Part shown: in pieces, positions 46,213 to 54,869 of the stretch
Layout of the letters: the number at the start of each line of letters is the position of its first letter
How positions within the stretch are numbered: the first letter of the stretch is position 1
Notes under the pieces: generated by a model
Database searches by the model: none
The model's input: the letters and a program-made list of their open reading frames with translations, nothing else
Told to the model about the DNA's origin: nothing
Source of the DNA: Arachnia propionica
Lineage (GTDB): Bacteria > Actinomycetota > Actinomycetes > Propionibacteriales > Propionibacteriaceae
Reading direction: 5' to 3'
Assembly (NCBI RefSeq): GCF_037055325.1
Contig: NZ_CP146373.1
Span: 1,426,001-1,490,000, forward strand
DNA length: 64,000 bases
Program-made: the position numbers and the translations under genes

Positions 46213-47034
46213 TCAGTAGCACTGCCGACAGCTGCTGGAAGTAGTTGTACTTCGCCCATTCCGCGCGGTCCCCGATGACATACAGTCGCCGTTTCGCTCG
46301 GCTGGCCGCGACGGTGACCAGGTTGACGGGTTGTGCCGCCCACGCCTTGGCTCCCGGGCGGTCGGGTGCCCCTCCCAGCACGAGGAACACGACGTTGGCC
46401 TCACGTCCCTAAGCGGTGTGGATGGTGCCCGCGTAGCTTGTCGTATCGCTTCTTCAAGGTTTCCAACGCGTTTGCAACCTCGCGGAAGGGTGAGATCGCG
46501 ATCATGTCGGAGTACGGGATTCCACGTCGTTCCAGATCCTCCAGGACCTGCTGCAGTCGGCGTATCTGATTGGGTTGCGGATGGGTCTCGTTGATGTTCG
46601 CGGGTTCGTCCAGCCATCTGCTGTGCAGTATCTGCGACCACATCAATTCATCAGCTCCCCGATGCACCCCGTTGATCATGATCCCGTTGTAGGCAATCTG
46701 GTCGCACAGCAAGAACATCGGGTCATCACAACGGCGGTGGACCTTCAGCGGAGCGCTCACATTGCAGGAGGCCGCGATATTCAGCTGAGTCTTTTTCGGG
46801 ATCGCCACCACAGATGGCAGCTAAAGCGGACCTTCGACGACGACGGTTCGCCGGGACCGCCAGACCGCCCCGCAGCCTGTTGAGAGCAGGCCTGCTCGGC
46901 CTCATCAATCAACACCCATCCCAGGGACTCCGCGTCAAGATTGCCGAACATCCGGCCACATGAGGCGAAGATGGTGGAAACCTGCGGAACCACGAAGAAG
47001 AACAACGGCAGTGTCCACTCGATCACCTACAGAT
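46213..47034 (-). pseudogene. Relic of a DNA2/NAM7 (Upf1-like) superfamily-1 helicase
   Basis: Pieces in different frames add up to the second half of such a helicase: a [15 protein letters not shown] segment, Walker [11 protein letters not shown], then [51 protein letters not shown] and, last, [21 protein letters not shown] (motif VI region). Frame breaks occur near 46800 and 46400, a stop (TAG) precedes the first fragment near 47035, and there is no Walker A part. The relic ends against the trpB stop. Its fragments resemble the end of the intact protein at 54870-57554, so both come from one family. Confidence 0.8.
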
Positions 47035-47124
47035 TTTCCGGTCGGATGGCGAGTTGTGTGGCTTTCAACATTTGCTGCGGATTGAACATCCTCAGCAGCC
47101 AAGAATCTATCGTTGACTGACTTT

Positions 47125-47190
47125 TTATTCACAGGCGACACATGGTCCAAAAACCCCCATCAGGGCAGGTTTGAGGATGGCCGTGAATAA
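47125..47190. repeat. Dispersed element bounded by inverted TTATTCACAG, copy 1
   Basis: A 66-bp intergenic element begins TTATTCACAG and ends CCGTGAATAA, an inverted repeat with one mismatch. The right 32 bases agree with copy 2 (63276-63344) at 26 positions by my count. TTATTCACA fits the general DnaA-box consensus TTWTNCACA. It sits in a relatively AT-rich gap before the ESX-type cassette, upstream of the helicase relic. Confidence 0.6.
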
Positions 47191-47412
47191 GTTCCACCAC
47201 CCCAAATGATTCGGAGAGTACCACATCTTGCCATCACATACCGACACAAATTATTTCATTTTATTTCATTCTCGACTTTCAGCCCCGTCGGGATCCGTGA
47301 GCACTCCTGCGCAGACCCGAACTAAAGCGCCGAGCAGCCCCTGAACCCCCTTAGGATTAACATGGACAGCAGGAGGTATACAAGACCGATTCCCAAGGAC
47401 TGAGAGGTAGCG
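47191..47412. other. AT-richer leader upstream of the WXG-type cassette
   Basis: About 220 bp without a gene. It includes a repeated TTATTTCATT at about 47252-47270 and a ribosome binding site GAGAGG just before 47413. A promoter for the three downstream genes is expected here, but I cannot pin down its boxes. Confidence 0.35.
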
Positions 47413-47877
47413 ATGGACCAAGTTCAGGATGCCGCCGAGCAGGCTGTTTCCAAAGCGAAGGCCCGCTTCGAGGCAATAGCACGAGAGACAAAGGCCCGGG
47501 CTGAACGTGATCGTGAGTTGGCCGCCAAGGTGAAGGCCATGAGCGCAACCATGACCTCACGCCGGGACGAAGTGAAAATCACCGTGAATCACGCGGGACA
47601 GGTGACCGACGTGACGATCACGGAGCGAGGAATGGAACTGTCCGCGCAAGAGCTGTCACGCATGGTGCAGGAGACGATCCGGCAGGCCGGAGCGAAGGTC
47701 GGACAGCTAGTCGGCGGAGTCGTCCGGGAGTCGTGGGGCGACGACAATCCCGAGAGTTCCCGCACTCTTTCCGCCTATGACGTCTTCGGCGCCCCACCCC
47801 AGGACACAGGTGGCTCCTCAGACAGAACACCTGGCAACAATCGGATGCCGTGGAACATCGGAGGCAATCGGTCATGA
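47413..47877 (+). CDS. YbaB/EbfC-like protein heading an ESX-type cassette
   Basis: A 154-aa protein. Residues 1-45 form a charged helix (QDAAEQAVSKAKARFEAIAR) followed by SATMTSRRDEVKITVNHAGQVTDVTI, which matches the YbaB/EbfC fold, where the beta strands follow a first long helix. The C-terminal 45 residues are acidic and Gly/Pro-rich and probably disordered. YbaB-like proteins commonly accompany WXG100 genes in Actinobacteria. Its stop overlaps the next gene (ATGA). It may act as chaperone, regulator or DNA-binding protein; none is shown by the sequence. Confidence 0.75.
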   Translation: MDQVQDAAEQAVSKAKARFEAIARETKARAERDRELAAKVKAMSATMTSRRDEVKITVNHAGQVTDVTITERGMELSAQELSRMVQETIRQAGAKVGQLVGGVVRESWGDDNPESSRTLSAYDVFGAPPQDTGGSSDRTPGNNRMPWNIGGNRS

Positions 47878-48200
47878 TCGACATCGACATCTCACCCCAG
47901 AGCTGGGGGGACCAGAGCTCGGGACTGCGGCAAACCGGTGCTTCCGTTCAGGAAATCGGTGGCGCCGCGACAGGAACGATGGCCGGAAATCCTTACGGCG
48001 TCGTTCTCACCCCAATATTCCAGCCTCGATACATGGAGGTCAGCGGCGAGTTTCAGAACGCGAATTCCTCACTCGGAGAAGCATTGGAGGCCACCGCCGA
48101 GGCCTTGGATGCCAGCGCAGCTGAATTCATTGCACTTGAGGAGAAAATCAAGGAGGAGTTCGAAAGGATCATCGCAATGATTGAGAGCGTGCTCTTATGA
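47874..48200 (+). CDS. Small EspC/WXG100-like protein
   Basis: A 108-aa, mostly helical protein starting MIDIDISPQSWGDQSSGLRQ. Two helical stretches (about 15-35 and 55-105) flank a turn with NPYGVVLTPIFQPRYMEV, and the second ends in KIKEEFERIIAMIESVLL. Size, helix-turn-helix hairpin shape and position between a YbaB-like and a large WXG-like gene agree with ESX-secretion-associated proteins of the EspC type. A canonical WXG is not present at the turn. Both ends overlap neighbours by four bases. Confidence 0.65.
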   Translation: MIDIDISPQSWGDQSSGLRQTGASVQEIGGAATGTMAGNPYGVVLTPIFQPRYMEVSGEFQNANSSLGEALEATAEALDASAAEFIALEEKIKEEFERIIAMIESVLL

Positions 48201-49378
48201 CCAACAGCCTTCTTGAAACAGAAAAAGACCCGGGGACCATCGCACTTGTATCGGGCGGCAGCTCGGGAGATTTTTCAAACTTTGGCCCAATCAAGGACAT
48301 CAAGGATTTCTGCAGTGATGTCCAGTCGGATGGCTGGAATATGAGTATGCCGGAAATCTCAAGTGCCACATCCCTCGGCGCCTCGGCGGTCTCCATGGCC
48401 TTCCATCCGATTGCAACGGTCACCGGCTGGGTGGCCTCGTGGATCATAGATCACCTCCATCCATTGCAGGACATGTTGCAGGAGTTCACTGGCGACTCGG
48501 ACGAGATCAATGCTGGCAGCAGCACCTGGACCAACATCTCGAACGCATCCGGAAACAACGCAGCGGACCTGGAATCGTTGCTCGGAAAGATCGAAGACCA
48601 GAAGTCGAAGACCCTGGACGCCTACAGGAAAAAGGTCGAAACACTGAAGCAGGTGTTCGAGACCCAGAAGGAAGCAGCGGCCCAGATCGCGGACACATTG
48701 AAGCAGCAAGCAGCCATCGCAGATTTCATCTACGGCATGATTCGGGATGCCATATCCGAAGCCATCGGCGAGTTCTTCGAGGATGTCGCGATCGAGGTCT
48801 TCAGCCTTGGCACCGGAACCCCGCTGGTGGTCGCCAAGATCACTGCACGGGTCGGCGAGAAGGTGGCCGAGATCACCAAGTGCGTGAACAAGGCACTGGA
48901 TGCCTTCGCCAAACTAAGCAAGATCACTGAGAAGCTGGTTCAAGGGCTGCGTGGACTTGTGACGATGGCCCAAAAATTGACCAGTTTCATAAACAAAGCC
49001 AGCAATCCTTTGAAGATGCCTGCAAAAGAGGCAGGGAAGAAGGCATCTGAACAGGTATCCAAACACCTGCCTCACGCCGCCGGGCGGCATGTCGGACGAC
49101 ATGCCGGACAAACTGCACGACACGCCGCCCAAGCCAGCATCAACGCAGAAAATCTCGCCCACGGAACCAAGTTCTTCGAAGCGACCGGGAACACGGCTTC
49201 CGCAGTTTCCAACGTAACCAAGAAGGACGGCGAAGGTATATACACCAAGACACCGGACAACTACAAGGGCCTGTATCAGGACGACTCATCAAACCATTCT
49301 GACAATGGTTCCCGGGGAAGCGGATCATCGAGCAGCTCTGACGTGGACGGGTTCTACGAAGGTGGTGGCTCTTTCTAG
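48197..49378 (+). CDS. Large WXG-like putative type VII-secreted protein
   Basis: A 393-aa protein. Residues about 85-175 contain HPLQDMLQEFTGDSDEINAG, then a helical WXG100-like pair of helices (AADLESLLGKIEDQKSKTLDAYRKKVETLKQVFETQKEAAAQIADTL). Two hydrophobic helical stretches follow (about 180-235), then an Ala/Lys/His-rich segment with HVGRHAGQTARHA near 300 and a Gly/Ser/Asp-rich C-terminal tail of about 40 residues. No enzymatic toxin domain is recognisable. It is the third gene in the cassette; no EccC-type ATPase or other ESX machinery is in the window, so the apparatus must be elsewhere if these proteins are secreted. Confidence 0.7.
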   Translation: MTNSLLETEKDPGTIALVSGGSSGDFSNFGPIKDIKDFCSDVQSDGWNMSMPEISSATSLGASAVSMAFHPIATVTGWVASWIIDHLHPLQDMLQEFTGDSDEINAGSSTWTNISNASGNNAADLESLLGKIEDQKSKTLDAYRKKVETLKQVFETQKEAAAQIADTLKQQAAIADFIYGMIRDAISEAIGEFFEDVAIEVFSLGTGTPLVVAKITARVGEKVAEITKCVNKALDAFAKLSKITEKLVQGLRGLVTMAQKLTSFINKASNPLKMPAKEAGKKASEQVSKHLPHAAGRHVGRHAGQTARHAAQASINAENLAHGTKFFEATGNTASAVSNVTKKDGEGIYTKTPDNYKGLYQDDSSNHSDNGSRGSGSSSSSDVDGFYEGGGSF

Positions 49379-49562
49379 GGGATCCACGTCAATGTGGGGA
49401 GGGTTCCCGGTACGCGGTCGACCCGGACCGCAACGGCATCCTCCTCACGCAGCCTGAATCGACGACTCCGGTGTCCAACCGGTGACCCGTTGTCGACCGG
49501 TGCCGGTTCGGGGGGCATGCCATGTCGTGCCGCCCGGGTCTGACGCGAGTCGGTTCATCCGC

Positions 49563-49868
49563 TCATCCGCGGATCTCGGCCCCGGACACCGCTCTCGGCA
49601 GCTCGATCGTAATCTCGCAGCCGGGTGGCCGGTTCCGCAGGCCGACGGTGCCCCGATGAGCCGCGACGATGGCGCGGTGGTAGCTGGCGGGGTCCGGGGC
49701 GATACCCTCCTCCAGCGCTTCACCATCGCTCTGATACCGGGCAGCATGAGGTCCAGGATCACCAGGTCGCAGCCATCTGCGAGTTCCAGGGCGCTGATCC
49801 CGTCGGATGCCTCGGTGATACTGTGCCCGGCCGCGCAGATAGTCGGAGACCACACCACGCACGGTCGG
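49563..49868 (-). pseudogene. Fused remnants of a two-component system
   Basis: Reading in the minus direction, a response-regulator N-terminal piece, SITEASDGISALELADGCDL with VILDLMLPGI (phospho-acceptor Asp), is broken by a frameshift and runs within a few codons into a histidine-kinase C-terminus, AIVAAHRGTVGLRNRPPGCE followed by ITIELPRAVSG. The regulator's output domain and most of the kinase are gone, so a large deletion joined the ends of the two genes. It directly follows the DipZ relic. Confidence 0.7.
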
Positions 49869-51001
49869 TTCCCCGGGTGACCTCGGGCAGCCGCACCAAC
49901 CGGTAGAGGCGGGCACCGGAGATCGTGACCTCCTCGCTCTGCACGTCGACCCCACTAGCCGGGCCGCCGCCCTCGACCTAGACACGCACCGTCGCACCCA
50001 CGGGACTGTCCATCACGAGAAACATCTCACGTCCGGCGAAGCGATAGCTCAGTTGCGCCCCGTCCTGGGTAGCGGTGATCGATTCATCTCCGACCGTCCA
50101 GCTCCCGGACAGACTCCACCGATTGGTGGCGTCGGGGCGGGATTCTGGCCGTAGTCGTGTTCCCCGGCTTCACCGAACAGGTCGCGGATCTGGTTCTCCG
50201 CCTCGTCATAGCTGCCCTCGCCGAAGTGCGTCCAGCGAATCGTGCCATCCTTGTCGATCAGGTACTTCGCGGGCCAGTACCGGTTGTGAAAGGCATGCCA
50301 GGTGGCGAAGTCGTTGTCGAGTGCCACCGGGTAGCTGATACTTGCGTCGCGCACCGCCTTCTCGACATTCTCCTGCACCTTCTCGAAGGCGAACTCGGGC
50401 GCGTGCACACCGAGGATCTCCAGCCCGGCGGCACGGTAGCAGTCGTACCAGGCGTTCAGATAAGGCTGGGTGCGCATGCAGTTGATGCAGCTATAGGTCC
50501 AGAAATCGACCAGCACGATCTTGCCTCTGAGGTTGGCCAGGGTGGCGGGGTTGCTGTTGACCCAATGCGAGATACCGGCCAGTTCCGGGGCCTGTCCGAG
50601 CTGCCATTATTCGGCATTGCCCGCCACCCCGGGGACCGCATTGCTCTGGGGATGAGTCCCTGTTCGATCGCCGTGAGCGCGGGAAACTTATCGACTGCCC
50701 ACGTTTGGAGCGCCTTGTCCAGACCCGTGGACACGAGCAGGCCCACGACGATGAACGGTGTCGCATGGCGCGCTGGAACCAGCCGCGCGGATTCGAGGCC
50801 CAGCCGAGCCGATCAATGACAAGGAAAGCCGTGCCGGCTTTCAGCAGCACTGTGAACACCAGCAGCGACACGACGAGCGCGCCTGCGATCAGGTAGGGGC
50901 GGCGCCTGGAACCATGTCCCATGCTCCCACCGACGATGACCGGCAGGAACGGCAGCTCACAGAGCACCTGCGATCAAGGAGAGCAGAATGGGGACGATCA
51001 T
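49869..51001 (-). pseudogene. Degraded DipZ-like CcdA–thioredoxin fusion gene
   Basis: From an ATG at 51001 (MIVPILLSLIAGAL) the frame breaks at once, then resumes with CELPFLPVIVGGSMGHGSRR and a second membrane segment. A thioredoxin-fold part is intact at about 50100-50516: LVDFWTYSCINCMRTQPYLN (the CxxC reads CINC) with VALDNDFATWHAFHNRYWPA. A carbohydrate-module-like C-terminus follows, interrupted by an in-frame TAG near 49979, ending VTISGARLYRLVRLPEVTRG. Most of the CcdA helices are missing. DipZ proteins carry reducing power across the membrane to extracytoplasmic thiols. Confidence 0.78.
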
Positions 51002-51004
51002 GGA

Positions 51005-51452
51005 TCAGCCCTGAAGTTCCTTGAGGAGGTCGTCCGCCGAGGTGTTGGCCCACTACCGCACTTTCTCGCCGCTGGAGTTGATCTGCACGAAGGTGTGCTG
51101 CATCGTCACCCCGTAGCGTTGCCGCAGATCAGCGTGCTGGTCGTAGTCGACGCTCACCACGGCGGTCTTCGCAGGGATCTTCCCGGGATCGGAGATCAGC
51201 GCCTCGTTGATGGCCCGGCAGTCGGGGCGCCACGTGGCGTTGACGAACAGCACTACTTTCGTCGGCGTAGTTGTCCTTGGAGGCCTGGTACTGGTCGTAG
51301 GCGATGTAGGACTGTGTCGTCGCATCACTGTGCGACATGGCCGAAGAGGGGTACGGCGCGGGAGGCATGGCATCAGGGGACGAGTTCGTTTGAGGACAAC
51401 CGCTGAGCACGATGACGGCTGACAGGGCCAGGGGTAGAAGGTATTTCGTCAC
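51005..51452 (-). pseudogene. Broken thioredoxin-like lipoprotein gene
   Basis: The first part encodes a lipoprotein signal (MTKYLLPLALSAVIVLSGC) and a helical linker. A frameshift near 51258 moves the frame to KVVLFVNATWRPDCRAINEA, a thioredoxin-type strand and helix with DC in place of a CxxC. VVSVDYDQHADLRQRYGVTM then follows. A TAG after SSGEKVR near 51055 interrupts the C-terminal ADDLLKELQG, which ends at 51005. It lay directly upstream of the DipZ gene on the same strand, so the two probably worked together before decay. Confidence 0.75.
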
Positions 51453-51646
51453 GCCCGGCAGTCTGCTGCCATCGGGATGACGCGGAACAGGGAGGAATCC
51501 TTACAAAAGTGTGACGTTCCGCAAATTCACCGCGCCCAGCGGCAGTCCTGGAGTGGACACTGGAGCGTGGCCCATGGGACCATACCGACCCCATCGCACG
51601 CCCGGGACATCAGCAGCATCGGACGTCAAAGCCCCAGAAAGCCCAC

Positions 51647-52705
51647 ATGCAGACCGCGACCTCCCTCACTCCTGAAGAACTGAGCGACTTCCTCCTCAAC
51701 GTGGCGACCGTGCGTCCCGTGTTCATCTGGGGGCCGCCGGGTATCGGTAAATCCGCCCTGGTCGAGAAGTTCGCGGCGAGTGTCGGTCTGGAATGTGTGT
51801 CGCTGCTGGGCAGTCAACTGGCTCCTGAAGATCTCATCGGTGTGCCCCAGATCACCGACGGCATCACCCGGTTCCGCCCGCCCGCCATGATCGCTCGCGA
51901 AGAACCGTACTGCCTGTTTCTGGATGAGCTCAACGCCTGCTCACAAGACGTCCAGAAGGCGTTCTACAGCCTCATTCACGACCGTCGTGTCGGCGAGTAT
52001 GAGCTACCTAAGGGATCCATCGTCATCGGGGCCGGTAACCGGGCGCAAGACTCGGCCATCGTCAAACCCATGTCGTTGGCGCTTATGAACCGCATGATTC
52101 ACGTCCACATGCGGGTCTCTGCCAGCCAATGGCTGACGTGGGCCATGGAAGCAGGGCTGCACCCACTGGTGATCGACTACCTGACACAACGCCCTGATCA
52201 TCTATGGAGCCAACCACCGCGCCACGAAGAACCATTCTCCACCCCTCGGTCGTGGCACATGCTCAGCGATGCATTGCACAATTTCCCCGGCGATGTCCCG
52301 GCGCACATGATGGAGGCCATCGCCGGTGGTTGCCTGACCCCGAGGCATGCCGCACAGTTCAAGGCATTCGGGAAACTGGCCGCCGACCGGCACCGCCTCG
52401 ACGCCATCCTCAAAGGCGACGCCCGCTGGCCCGCCGACCCCGCGGATCGCGACCTGCTGTACTTCCTGGCACAGGCTTTCCGGGCGCGGCTGCTGAAACA
52501 GCTGCCGCCGGAGAAGAACCGCAGCACCGGTGACACCCAGCACCTGGTGCACACCTCCAAGGCGATGCTCAAGAGCCTGGCACAGATCAGCCTGGAAATG
52601 GCGCAGATCGTCGTCGCGGAGGAGAACGGGGAGACCCTGCCTGCCTGGTACATGGTGGAGGTGGTCCGTGATCTTCCCCGACTCGTGGAACGCCGCACAT
52701 CGTGA
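51647..52705 (+). CDS. MoxR-type AAA+ ATPase
   Basis: A 352-aa cytosolic ATPase. Walker A is IWGPPGIGKSALVEKFAASVG near residue 28, Walker B CLFLDELNACSQDVQKAFYSL near 88, sensor 1 IVIGAGNRAQDSAIVKPMSLALMNRMIHVHM near 125 (Asn sensor and arginine finger). MoxR ATPases usually act as chaperones loading metal or cofactors on partners with VWA domains. Its stop overlaps the start of the VWA-metallopeptidase gene (GTGA), which is therefore the probable partner. Confidence 0.92.
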   Translation: MQTATSLTPEELSDFLLNVATVRPVFIWGPPGIGKSALVEKFAASVGLECVSLLGSQLAPEDLIGVPQITDGITRFRPPAMIAREEPYCLFLDELNACSQDVQKAFYSLIHDRRVGEYELPKGSIVIGAGNRAQDSAIVKPMSLALMNRMIHVHMRVSASQWLTWAMEAGLHPLVIDYLTQRPDHLWSQPPRHEEPFSTPRSWHMLSDALHNFPGDVPAHMMEAIAGGCLTPRHAAQFKAFGKLAADRHRLDAILKGDARWPADPADRDLLYFLAQAFRARLLKQLPPEKNRSTGDTQHLVHTSKAMLKSLAQISLEMAQIVVAEENGETLPAWYMVEVVRDLPRLVERRTS

Positions 52706-54513
52706 GCCGTGCGAAGTCGAGGCCGAACCCAGCCGCCGAAGCCCACTGGGAGGGTGGCGAGCTGCTGCGACAGCATCCCGTGTTCAGTCGGTTGTCAGGA
52801 CATGTGGCCTGGGTGTACGACGACCGTTCCGCCTGTCCCAGAGACGGCTGGTCGGTGGTGTGTCGTGACGACCTGGTTCACCTCCACCCGAAACGGCTCG
52901 CCCTGCCCGAGGAATGGGTGTATGTGAGGGCCCGTGCCCTGCTGCTGTACGCCATGGAGCTGTGGAAACGCGACCACGGCGACTGGGACGCGTGGAGCGC
53001 TGCCTGTGACGTGATGACCGCTCGTTTCACGCAGAGTCTCGCGTTGGGTCGTCCTCCGGTGGAGATGACGCTTCCGGACGGGTTGCCGCAGTGGAACGAG
53101 GAACGCTGGTACCGCCAGTTCTGCGAGGAGGGAATCCCCTCGTGGGCGATGGCCCTGCGACTGCCGGGACCATGTCGCCCGACGATGGAAAACCCCGGCA
53201 GGTGGGGTCCGGAGCCCCACTACCAGAACTGGTCCTGGCCGGAACAATTCGCGCTCGGAATCGCTGAATCCGTCACACAGTCCATGGAGATGGCCGCCGG
53301 GCTGCGCGACGAATTCGACGCGAAACCGGTTGATCATCCGGACTCGCTGAGCGCCACGACCCGACGCGCACGCGACTGGTTCATCAGCAGTTTCCCCCTC
53401 CTCGGCAGCATGGTGGCGACGTTCGAGATCGTGGAGGACGCGGAGGTCTGCCACCGCGAGAACATCTCCGTCGCCGCCGTCGATGAGGACCTGCGCACCA
53501 TCTACCTGAATCCCGCCGCCGGACTGAACGAGCAGGAGAAACGTTTCGTGCTCGCCCACGAGGTGTTGCACGTCGCCCTGCGGCACAGATCGCGTTCCCA
53601 GGGACGCGACCACGATCTGTGGAACGCCGCCTGCGATTTCGTCATCAACGATTGGTTGATCCAGATGCAGGTCGGCACGGCCCCGGCTGTTGGTTTGCTG
53701 TACGACCCAGCGTTGCGAGGCATGTCGGCGGAGGAGGTCTACGATCGCATCGCCAACGACATCCGGAGGCTGCGGAAACTCTGTTCCTTCGCTGGTAGAC
53801 AGGGTGACATGCTGACCCGTCGGCTGAATCCGAACGGAATCTCCTGCACCGACCTGGACGACTTCTGCCGGGAGCAGCTCGGCAAGGGTCTGTTGCTGCA
53901 CCAGCAGCAACACAGAGGCTTGATACCCGCCGGCTTGTTGGAGGAGATCAATGCGGTCCTGCAACCACCCATCCCGTGGGAGGTGAAGCTGGCCCGTTGG
54001 TTCGACAACCATTTTCCGCCGGTCGAGAGCCATCGGGTGTGGACGCGGCTGAGTCGCCACCAGGCCAGCACCCCTGACATTCCCCGCCCGCACATCGCCC
54101 CCGACCCGCGGCAGCGCGACGGTCGCACCTTCGGTGTCGTCCTCGACACATCGGGGTCCATGGATCGTCACACCCTCGCCAAGGCGCTCGGAGCCATCGC
54201 CAGCTATGCGGAATCCAAGGAGGTCCCAGCTGTGCGGGTGGTGTGCTGTGATGCCACCCCCTACGACATGGGATACATGCCTCCCGGGGACATCGCGGGT
54301 CGCGTGCAGATCAGGGGGCGCGGTGGGACTGTCCTACAACCGGGCGTTCACCTCCTAGAAAACGCCCCCGATTTCCCAAAGGATGGTCCGCTGCTGATCA
54401 TCACCGACGGCGACTGCGACTCATTGTCCATAGCCCGCGATCACGCTTTTCTGCTGCCCCGGGGCCGCCGCCTGCCCTTCCCCCACCGAGGAGAGACCTT
54501 CGAGATGGGCTGA
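52702..54513 (+). CDS. VWA-like metallopeptidase-fold protein (DUF2201 type)
   Basis: A 603-aa protein of the DUF2201 type. The N-terminal half contains the zincin-like motif FVLAHEVLHVALRHRSRSQG near residue 285 (HEVLH, equal to HExxH) followed by DLWNAACDFVINDWL, as in putative metallopeptidase domains. The C-terminal VWA-like domain has GVVLDTSGSMDRHTLAKALG near 478 (metal-site DxSxS) and LLIITDGDCDSLS near 570. It starts with GTG overlapping the MoxR stop. A MoxR/VWA pair is a chaperone-type system; the target is unknown. Confidence 0.88.
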   Translation: MSRAKSRPNPAAEAHWEGGELLRQHPVFSRLSGHVAWVYDDRSACPRDGWSVVCRDDLVHLHPKRLALPEEWVYVRARALLLYAMELWKRDHGDWDAWSAACDVMTARFTQSLALGRPPVEMTLPDGLPQWNEERWYRQFCEEGIPSWAMALRLPGPCRPTMENPGRWGPEPHYQNWSWPEQFALGIAESVTQSMEMAAGLRDEFDAKPVDHPDSLSATTRRARDWFISSFPLLGSMVATFEIVEDAEVCHRENISVAAVDEDLRTIYLNPAAGLNEQEKRFVLAHEVLHVALRHRSRSQGRDHDLWNAACDFVINDWLIQMQVGTAPAVGLLYDPALRGMSAEEVYDRIANDIRRLRKLCSFAGRQGDMLTRRLNPNGISCTDLDDFCREQLGKGLLLHQQQHRGLIPAGLLEEINAVLQPPIPWEVKLARWFDNHFPPVESHRVWTRLSRHQASTPDIPRPHIAPDPRQRDGRTFGVVLDTSGSMDRHTLAKALGAIASYAESKEVPAVRVVCCDATPYDMGYMPPGDIAGRVQIRGRGGTVLQPGVHLLENAPDFPKDGPLLIITDGDCDSLSIARDHAFLLPRGRRLPFPHRGETFEMG

Positions 54514-54536
54514 GCGTCCGGCGCGGTCCGTTCTTT

Positions 54537-54830
54537 CTACTCGTCGTGCTGAACGACCTCGAATCCCAGCAGCTCGATGGACATTCCGCGGCGTTCGTCG
54601 CCGGCGTGGGCGCTCGTGTCGCGACCCGCCACCCAGGCGTCGTAGTGTTCGCGAGTATCCCAGCGGGTGACGACGAAATAGCGGTCCTCACCGAACTGGG
54701 GACGCAGCAGCTCGAAACCCTCAAACCCCTCGGCTGCATCCACCGAGCGTCTGCGGGCCGCGAACCGTTTCTCAATCTCCGGTCCCGCGCCCTCGGGAAT
54801 TCGCAGCGCGGTGATGTTCACAAACGTCAT
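54537..54830 (-). CDS. ABM-fold monooxygenase-like protein (IsdG/HmoB-like)
   Basis: A 97-aa protein of the antibiotic-biosynthesis-monooxygenase fold: MTFVNITALRIPEGAGPEIE, AEGFEGFELLRP, and YFVVTRWDTREHYDAWVAG (the strand with Trp typical of the family). Such small proteins include heme-degrading monooxygenases, but the distal heme-ligand His and Asn cannot be assigned with confidence here. The ATG at 54830 has AGGAGG seven bases upstream. Its stop faces the VWA gene. Confidence 0.82.
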   Translation of the reverse strand: MTFVNITALRIPEGAGPEIEKRFAARRRSVDAAEGFEGFELLRPQFGEDRYFVVTRWDTREHYDAWVAGRDTSAHAGDERRGMSIELLGFEVVQHDE

Positions 54831-54869
54831 GGCGTCCTCCTGAACCAACGGGCCAACGGTGAGGCGATC

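Noticed and set aside
49409-49487. A short plus-strand coding-like stretch after the WXG-like gene
   Set aside because: It reads as about 25 plausible residues but lacks a start and any recognisable domain; it may be a fragment of another cassette gene, but support is too weak.
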